A stretch of DNA of 11,597 nucleotides from positions 1-11,597 of the forward strand of contig JAADEB010000115.1 of assembly GCA_013153655.1 (NCBI GenBank), in the 5' to 3' direction. This document shows positions 7,094 to 11,597 of this stretch, piece after piece (the stretch's first letter is position 1; each line of letters opens with the position of its first letter). Origin of the DNA: Chlorobiota bacterium. GTDB lineage: Bacteria > Bacteroidota > Bacteroidia > Flavobacteriales > Flavobacteriaceae. Both the position numbers and the translations under genes were made by a program. The notes under the pieces were generated by a model. The model worked only from the letters and a program-made list of their open reading frames with translations. It was not told the origin of the DNA and ran no database searches.

Positions 7094-7106
7094 CATCGCT
7101 CAAAAC

Positions 7107-7181
<75 letters not shown>

Positions 7182-7193
7182 CGCCCGAGGATG

Positions 7194-7227
7194 AACCGTC
7201 TGCTAAGGTAGCAGGCGGTTTTTTTTT
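7194..7227 (+). terminator. Rho-independent terminator after tRNA-His
   Basis: A 12-bp stem (7194-7205 with 7209-7220, one G-T pair) has an AGG loop and leads into nine T residues. These are followed directly by eight G residues (7228-7235). Confidence 0.9.
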
Positions 7228-7245
7228 GGGGGGGGTAGGGTAGCA

Positions 7246-7276
7246 TAAAAAAAATCCCCGCGCGGAGGCGGGGATT
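7246..7276 (-). terminator. Terminator of the collagen-like gene
   Basis: On the minus strand, AATCCCCGC and GCGGGGATT pair perfectly (7253-7261 and 7268-7276) around a 6-nt loop, followed by a T-run (complement of A7247-7254). It lies 24 nt past the stop codon at 7300. Confidence 0.85.
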
Positions 7277-7299
7277 GGGGTGAGTGGTTTTCGGTTAGC

Positions 7300-7896
7300 T
7301 TAGGGCTTAATGTTGAAATATTCACAAACTTGGTGGTAATCGTTGATGTCCACTCCTTTTTCGGACAAGATTTGTCTAAGTGTATTATAGTTGTTGGCCG
7401 GTCGTGATGTTGTTCCCTGAGGGATGAGAACATAGCGAAACTTGTTGGTGGATTGAGGTTCTGATACGGAAGCACCGGAATGCTTATAATAAAGTAGGGT
7501 AATACTGCCTACATGAAAATAATAATCAAAAATATTATCGCCATCTGATAAATCTTTGGGTAGTAAATATACTTCGTTTGCCCAATTCTTCCAATATACC
7601 AGCACTACCCCCGAATCATAAACCGATTGAGTTAGATCATTTACGGTCTAATCGTATTTATAGGCGGGATGGCCGTAAAAGGTTTCCGATACCCAAGTAG
7701 GCGTAATCCAATCCGAAGCAATTACATTGGCATTACCCGGAGGGCCTTGCGGACCTTGTGGACCTTGTGGACCTGCGGGACCTGCGGGTCCTTGCGGACC
7801 TTGCGGACCGGCTGGACCTTCGGGACCTTTGCAGGCCAAAGCCGCTCCCAGGAGGAACAGGAAAATAACGAATTTGGAAACAAGTGATTTTTTCAT
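7300..7896 (-). pseudogene. Collagen-like lipoprotein gene with one in-frame TAG stop
   Basis: From ATG (7894-7896) the frame encodes 82 residues: a signal peptide with a lipoprotein-like end (FLLGAALAC, a slightly weak lipobox), ten Gly-X-Y triplets (GPE to GPP), then NANVIASDWITPTW and ...AYKYD. A TAG codon (complement of 7648-7650) then interrupts. The same frame continues without further stops for 115 residues (TVNDLTQSVYDSGVVLVYWKN ... VCEYFNIKP) to TAA at 7300. The downstream half matches what I recall of the non-collagen domain after Gly-X-Y stretches in Bacteroidetes outer-membrane lipoproteins, so both halves are one gene. No frameshift is needed. It is either a very recent nonsense mutation, a read-through or recoded codon, or a sequencing error. 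If intact, the product would be an envelope-anchored protein of unknown function with 198 residues. Confidence 0.75.
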
Positions 7897-7930
7897 AGCA
7901 TTTGGTTTTTGAGGTTGATAATTAACGCTA

Positions 7931-7962
7931 TAAAAATACCGTATCATATCCCCCCTTGTCAA
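7931..7962 (-). promoter_or_regulatory. Probable promoter of the collagen-like gene
   Basis: On the minus strand, TTG (complement of 7960-7962) is followed after 21 nt by TATTTTTA (complement of 7931-7938), seven of eight matches to TAnnTTTG. A weak -7 box would fit a gene that needs an activator. It directly abuts the dyad module at 7962-8000. Confidence 0.45.
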
Positions 7963-8000
7963 TCACCAAATGGTATGATTTTTTTCACCCTTTTGGGTGA
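7962..8000 (-). promoter_or_regulatory. Double-dyad candidate operator, copy 1
   Basis: Read on the minus strand: TCACCC-N4-GGGTGA, 5 nt, then ATCA-N10-TGAT. The same parts with identical spacing occur at 10310-10348 (about 30 of 39 bases alike, including CCAT inside the N10). It ends 65 nt before the ATG of the collagen-like gene and touches its -33 region. The first dyad also lies 32 nt after the metG stop but is followed on that strand by A residues, not T, so it is not a normal terminator. Confidence 0.55.
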
Positions 8001-8032
8001 ATTTGGGAATTTTTTACCTAATATTGGAAAAT

Positions 8033-10087
8033 TTATGATACGGAGCTACCGGGTTTTACACTTTTTTCGGGTCCGAGCAAAACCAATTTTCCATCGGCAT
8101 CTTCGGCCATCAGAATCATGCCCTGGCTGCGGATGCCTCTTATTTTACGCGGTTGCAAATTGGCCAGCCAAAGTACCTGTTTGCCTATCAAATCCTCCGG
8201 TTTGAAATATTGGGCTATCCCCGACACCACGGTTACTTCGCCGTTTCCCGTGTCCAAGCTCAATTTCATGAGTTTGTCGGTTTTGGGTACGCGTTCGGCC
8301 TCCTTGACGGTGGCCACCCGGATGTCATTTTTTTGAAAATCTTGGAAGCTGATTCCGGGTTTTATGGGTTTGGTATTACCGGCGGAAGCGGTTTCGTTGC
8401 TCTTCCTGGCTTTCATCAACTTGTCTATTTGCCTTTGGATAACGTCGTCTTCTATTTTGGTAAATAACAGCTGCGGTTTGTCGATTTGGTGACCGGGAGG
8501 AAGAAGTTCGCCGCCTTTTTCCACATCTTCCCACGAAAGCGTAGGCAAATGCCACATTTGGAGGATTTTTTCGGCGGTGAAGGGGAGGAATACTTGTCCG
8601 AGCACACCCAAGGCCGCAACGATTTGGTTGGCCGTGTACATGATATTGCGTACCGTTTCGGGGTCGGTTTTGATTTTTTTCCAGGGTTCGTTGTCGGCCA
8701 AATATTTGTTGCCGGCCCGGGAGAGGTTCATATATTCGGCCAAAGCATCGCGGAACCGGAATTTTTCGATCAAATCTGCGATTTGTTTGGCCGATTCACT
8801 AATTTTTTTCAGCATTTCTCGGTCGGAATCGGACAAAGAGGCGGGTTCGGGCACAAGGCCGTCGTAATATTTATGTGTCAGAACCCCTACGCGGTTGATA
8901 AAGTTGCCTAAATTACCCACCAATTCATTGTTGTTGCGTGCTTGAAAATCTTTCCAGGTAAAATCGTTGTCTTTGGTTTCGGGCGCATTGGCCGTCAGAA
9001 CATAACGTAACACGTCCTGTTGGCCGGGAAAATCTTCCAGGTATTCATGCAGCCATACGGCCCAATTGCGCGAAGTGGAAATTTTGTCGCCTTCCAAATT
9101 CAGAAATTCATTGGCCGGCACATTGTCGGGCAGGATATAGCCGCCGTGGGCATGAAGCATGGCAGGGAAAATAATGGTGTGAAATACAATATTATCCTTT
9201 CCGATAAAATGAATCAATTTGGTGTTGGGGTCTTTCCAATAAGGTTCCCAATCTTTTCCGGTTTTTTCGGCCCATTCCTTGGTGGAGGAAATGTAGCCGA
9301 TGGGTGCGTCGAACCATACATAGAGCACTTTTCCTTCGGCACCTTCCACCGGTACGGGGACACCCCAGTCCAGGTCGCGGGTTACGGCGCGGGGACGGAG
9401 TCCGTCGTCGAGCCATGATTTTACTTGGCCCAATACGTTGGGTTTCCAATCATGGCGATGACCTTCCAGAATCCATTTGCGAAGCCAACCGGCATGTTTG
9501 TCCAACGGTAAATACCAATGTTTGGTTTTGCGCAATACGGGTTTGGCTCCGGTAAGTGCCGAAACGGGATTGATCAACTCCAGGGGACTTAGGGAGGTGC
9601 CACAGCGTTCGCATTGGTCGCCGTAGGCTTCCTCATAACCGCATTTGGGACAAGTGCCTTTTACAAAACGGTCGGCCAGGAACTGATGGGCTTCGGGATC
9701 GTAGAGTTGTTCGCTTTCCTTCTCGATGAATTCTCCTTTTTCGTAAAGGGTACGGAAAAAATCCGAAGCCGTCTTATGATGCAAGGGCAAAGAGGTGCGG
9801 CTGTAATTATCAAAGGCAATACCGAAATCTTCAAATGACTTTTTGATGAGCGCATGATATTTATCCACAATTTCCTGGGGTGATTTGCCTTCTTTTTTGG
9901 CACGAATCGTAATGGGTACGCCATGTTCATCCGATCCGCATATGAAAACGGCATCATCTCCTTTGGCTTTGCGATATCGCGCATAAATGTCGGCGGGTAT
10001 ATAAACACCGGCCAAATGACCTATATGTACGGGTCCGTTGGTGTAGGGAAGGGCGGCCGTGATGGTATATCTTTGTTTCTTGCTCAT
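8033..10087 (-). CDS. metG: Methionine--tRNA ligase
   Basis: This cytoplasmic class I synthetase charges tRNA-Met with methionine using ATP. From ATG at 10085-10087 the product is 684 residues, the usual size for the long MetG type. The signature HIGH is at 21-24. The zinc knuckles Cys146/Cys149 and Cys159/Cys162 (CPKCG...CERCG) sit where E. coli has 145/148/158/161. The KMSKS loop is the variant KISTS at 335-339, within EGDKISTSRNWAVW. A C-terminal EMAP-type tRNA-binding domain (about 579-684, NDIRVATV ... PRKIRGIRSQGM) gives the dimeric form. A frame extension to 10147 adds 20 residues not expected in the family, so the downstream start is used; MSKKQRYTITAALPYTNGP fits. The start lies 22 nt below a TATTTTTG box. 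No clear terminator follows. Confidence 0.97.
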   Translation of the reverse strand: MSKKQRYTITAALPYTNGPVHIGHLAGVYIPADIYARYRKAKGDDAVFICGSDEHGVPITIRAKKEGKSPQEIVDKYHALIKKSFEDFGIAFDNYSRTSLPLHHKTASDFFRTLYEKGEFIEKESEQLYDPEAHQFLADRFVKGTCPKCGYEEAYGDQCERCGTSLSPLELINPVSALTGAKPVLRKTKHWYLPLDKHAGWLRKWILEGHRHDWKPNVLGQVKSWLDDGLRPRAVTRDLDWGVPVPVEGAEGKVLYVWFDAPIGYISSTKEWAEKTGKDWEPYWKDPNTKLIHFIGKDNIVFHTIIFPAMLHAHGGYILPDNVPANEFLNLEGDKISTSRNWAVWLHEYLEDFPGQQDVLRYVLTANAPETKDNDFTWKDFQARNNNELVGNLGNFINRVGVLTHKYYDGLVPEPASLSDSDREMLKKISESAKQIADLIEKFRFRDALAEYMNLSRAGNKYLADNEPWKKIKTDPETVRNIMYTANQIVAALGVLGQVFLPFTAEKILQMWHLPTLSWEDVEKGGELLPPGHQIDKPQLLFTKIEDDVIQRQIDKLMKARKSNETASAGNTKPIKPGISFQDFQKNDIRVATVKEAERVPKTDKLMKLSLDTGNGEVTVVSGIAQYFKPEDLIGKQVLWLANLQPRKIRGIRSQGMILMAEDADGKLVLLGPEKSVKPGSSVS

Positions 10088-10109
10088 GATAAAACGAATT
10101 TGTAAAACA

Positions 10110-10117
10110 CAAAAATA
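10110..10117 (-). promoter_or_regulatory. Probable -7 box of the metG promoter
   Basis: The complement reads TATTTTTG, an exact TAnnTTTG match, 22 nt before the metG ATG. No good TTG/TTTG is seen at the usual distance upstream, so only half of the consensus is supported. Its position also argues for translation starting at 10087 and not at 10147, which would be upstream of the promoter. Confidence 0.5.
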
Positions 10118-10309
10118 CAATTTATATATCGAATGGCTTGTTGACACTTCTGTTTCCTCTTGTTCGTTATGATTATATTATTGATTTAAATCTATTTTGT
10201 TAAAATATATTTTTATAAGCTATTGGTATGTCGTTTTGGGTATTTGTGTCTTTGTAAAAAGTTAATCAGGTCTTTCTAAAATACAAAATTCAATTAAATT
10301 ATCAAAAAA

Positions 10310-10348
10310 TCACCCGTAAGGGTGAGAAAAATCACCCCATAATATGAT
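10310..10348 (+). promoter_or_regulatory. Double-dyad candidate operator, copy 2
   Basis: TCACCC (10310-10315), N4, GGGTGA (10320-10325), 5 nt, ATCA (10331-10334), N10, TGAT (10345-10348). Layout and spacing are identical to the module upstream of the collagen-like gene. The end is 56 nt before the ATG of the OmpA-family gene. A weak promoter can be drawn right after it: ATG (10347-10349) in the -33 place, 20 nt, TAAAATTG (10370-10377, seven of eight matches). The rest of the 317-nt gap between metG and this gene is AT-rich with nothing else recognised. Confidence 0.55.
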
Positions 10349-10404
10349 GACGGGAAAAAGGATCATATCTAAAATTGTGATATAGAAATCCTAAAATTCT
10401 TGTT

Positions 10405-11597
10405 ATGCGTACTTTTCGAATTTTTATTTTGCTTTTGCTGGTAGGAGGTGTTTACCAGCCGTCTCATTCCCAATTGTTGCGCCGTTTGAAAGAACATGCC
10501 AAGGAGAAAATAAAAAGAGAAGCCGAAAATCGTGCCGAGCGCCGCATCGACAGGGGAGTGGATAAAGCCTATGACAAGGTGGAAGACAAAATCGACGGAA
10601 AGGATAGCGGAGAAAAGAAGAAAAAAAAGAAAAAAAATCGTTCCCGCGGCGAATCCGCCGATGAAGATAATAAGGCCGGGAGCGGACAGGAAAATAATGA
10701 AAATGTTTCCGCTAAGCAAACGGTCAAATGGAGTCGTTACGATTTTGTGCCCGGCGATGTGGTGATTTTCGAGGACGGTCCTTCTCCGGATGAAGAAAAC
10801 GGTGAATTTCCGAGCCGGTGGGATTTGGTCAAGGGACAGGTGGAAATAGCCGAAGTGGACGGAGAAAAAGTGATGATGTTTATTTCCGGCCAACCGACCA
10901 TTGTTCCTTATTTGAAAGATTCGGACAAGGATTATTTGCCCGAGGTATTTACCATTGAATTCGATTTTTACAAACCGCGCAACGGCAACCGGATTTCCGT
11001 TTATCTTTTTGACGATAAAAACCAGCGAAGTCATCCGGATTATGATGCGGGAATGGAAATAGAAATCAGTTCGGAGGGGGCATATGAACATTTGACGGAT
11101 ATTTCGTCCAACTTGGATTATATCAATTATTCCAATCGTAATGATGCCCGTTGGATCCATGTGGCCATTGCCTATACACGGGGCAAATTGAAGGTGTATA
11201 TGGACGAAACACGGGTAATTAACATTCCACATTATCCGGGTAATCCTTTGGGAGTAACCTTGCAAGCCTACTGGGCGGATTTAGGCGAAGGACAACCCTT
11301 TTATTTCAAAAACGTTCGCATCGCCAAAGGCGGCGTGAAATATTATGACCGCGTAATGACCGACGGTAAAATCATTGTCAACGGCATTAAATTCGACGTG
11401 AACAAAGCCACCCTGAAACCTGAAAGCATGGGTCCCATCAACCGTATTTACAAATTAATGGTCAAAAATCCCGGTTTGCGATTCAGTGTGGAAGGTCATA
11501 CCGACAGCGACGGAGATGCCGACTTTAATCAAAAATTATCCGAACGCCGCGCCAAAGTGGTCATGGACAAACTCATCGCCATGGGTATCGATCCTTC
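10405..11597 (+). CDS. OmpA-family outer-membrane protein, cut by the window end
   Basis: The frame is open from ATG at 10405 to the window edge, giving 397 residues so far with no stop. Residues 1-22 are a signal peptide (MRTFRIF, hydrophobic run, ...PSHS then Q). Residues 23-100 are highly charged and probably helical (RRLKEHAKEKIKREAENRAERR), with seven consecutive Lys at 71-77. Residues about 115-310 are beta-rich and resemble a concanavalin/LamG-like fold (VFTIEFDFYKP, ARWIHVAIAYTRGKLKVYMDETR). From about 322 an OmpA C-terminal peptidoglycan-binding domain begins, with VEGHTDSDGDADFNQKLSERRAKVV (Asp367 and the Arg pair 381-382 in the usual diaminopimelate-binding places). It likely sits at the outer membrane and tethers to peptidoglycan. 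The missing end is probably short. The substrate of the middle domain is unknown. Confidence 0.85.
   Translation, partial: MRTFRIFILLLLVGGVYQPSHSQLLRRLKEHAKEKIKREAENRAERRIDRGVDKAYDKVEDKIDGKDSGEKKKKKKKNRSRGESADEDNKAGSGQENNENVSAKQTVKWSRYDFVPGDVVIFEDGPSPDEENGEFPSRWDLVKGQVEIAEVDGEKVMMFISGQPTIVPYLKDSDKDYLPEVFTIEFDFYKPRNGNRISVYLFDDKNQRSHPDYDAGMEIEISSEGAYEHLTDISSNLDYINYSNRNDARWIHVAIAYTRGKLKVYMDETRVINIPHYPGNPLGVTLQAYWADLGEGQPFYFKNVRIAKGGVKYYDRVMTDGKIIVNGIKFDVNKATLKPESMGPINRIYKLMVKNPGLRFSVEGHTDSDGDADFNQKLSERRAKVVMDKLIAMGIDP

Noticed and set aside
7219..7235. T9G8 homopolymer run as a phase-variation tract
   Set aside because: It lies just after the tRNA terminator and outside any coding or promoter region, so length changes would have no evident effect.
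7984..8001. Hairpin TTCACCC-TTTT-GGGTGAA as metG terminator
   Set aside because: On the metG strand it is followed by A residues, not a T-run; the same dyad recurs upstream of the OmpA-family gene with fixed spacing to a second dyad, which suits an operator better.
10369..11265. Minus-strand open frame of 298 codons opposite the OmpA-family gene
   Set aside because: The plus strand has a longer continuous frame with signal peptide and an OmpA domain; the antisense translation has no coherent domain.

Overview
The window looks like chromosomal DNA from a member of the Bacteroidota, most probably a Flavobacteriia-like, type IX secretion (T9SS)-bearing bacterium. Four things support this: a protein with a canonical T9SS C-terminal sorting domain, several promoters of the Bacteroidetes TTG/TTTG-N18-20-TAnnTTTG type, no obvious Shine-Dalgarno sequences before the starts, and OmpA-like and collagen-like lipoprotein families common in this phylum. 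The genus cannot be named from the sequence alone.

Layout from left to right. Positions 1-190 hold a GC-rich non-coding element (copy A). A secreted T9SS cargo protein follows on the minus strand (295-1818) with its own terminator and a good promoter. sucC (succinyl-CoA synthetase beta; 2158-3351, +) ends in a strong terminator. From 3410 to 4595 no convincing gene is visible. This stretch is a mosaic of 7- and 8-nt-period degenerate tandem repeats, a 107-nt direct repeat, several small palindromes and a second GC-rich element (copy B). pheT (4650-7076, +) comes next, then tRNA-His (7107-7181) with its own promoter and terminator. A minus-strand collagen-like lipoprotein gene (7300-7896) is interrupted by one in-frame TAG. 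metG (8033-10087, -) is complete. The last gene, an OmpA-family protein (10405 to window end, +), is cut off by the window.

sucC, pheT, tRNA-His and metG serve the TCA cycle and translation. They appear to be separate transcription units, not an operon. The accessory layer consists of envelope or secreted proteins plus the repeat-rich spacer.

The most notable hidden structure is regulatory. The collagen-like lipoprotein and the OmpA-like gene, on opposite sides of metG and on opposite strands, share a 39-nt double-dyad module with identical internal spacing, placed 53-66 nt upstream of each start codon. This is a candidate operator for a common regulator of envelope genes. Other leads are the in-frame amber codon, the two related GC-rich elements and the minisatellite mosaic.
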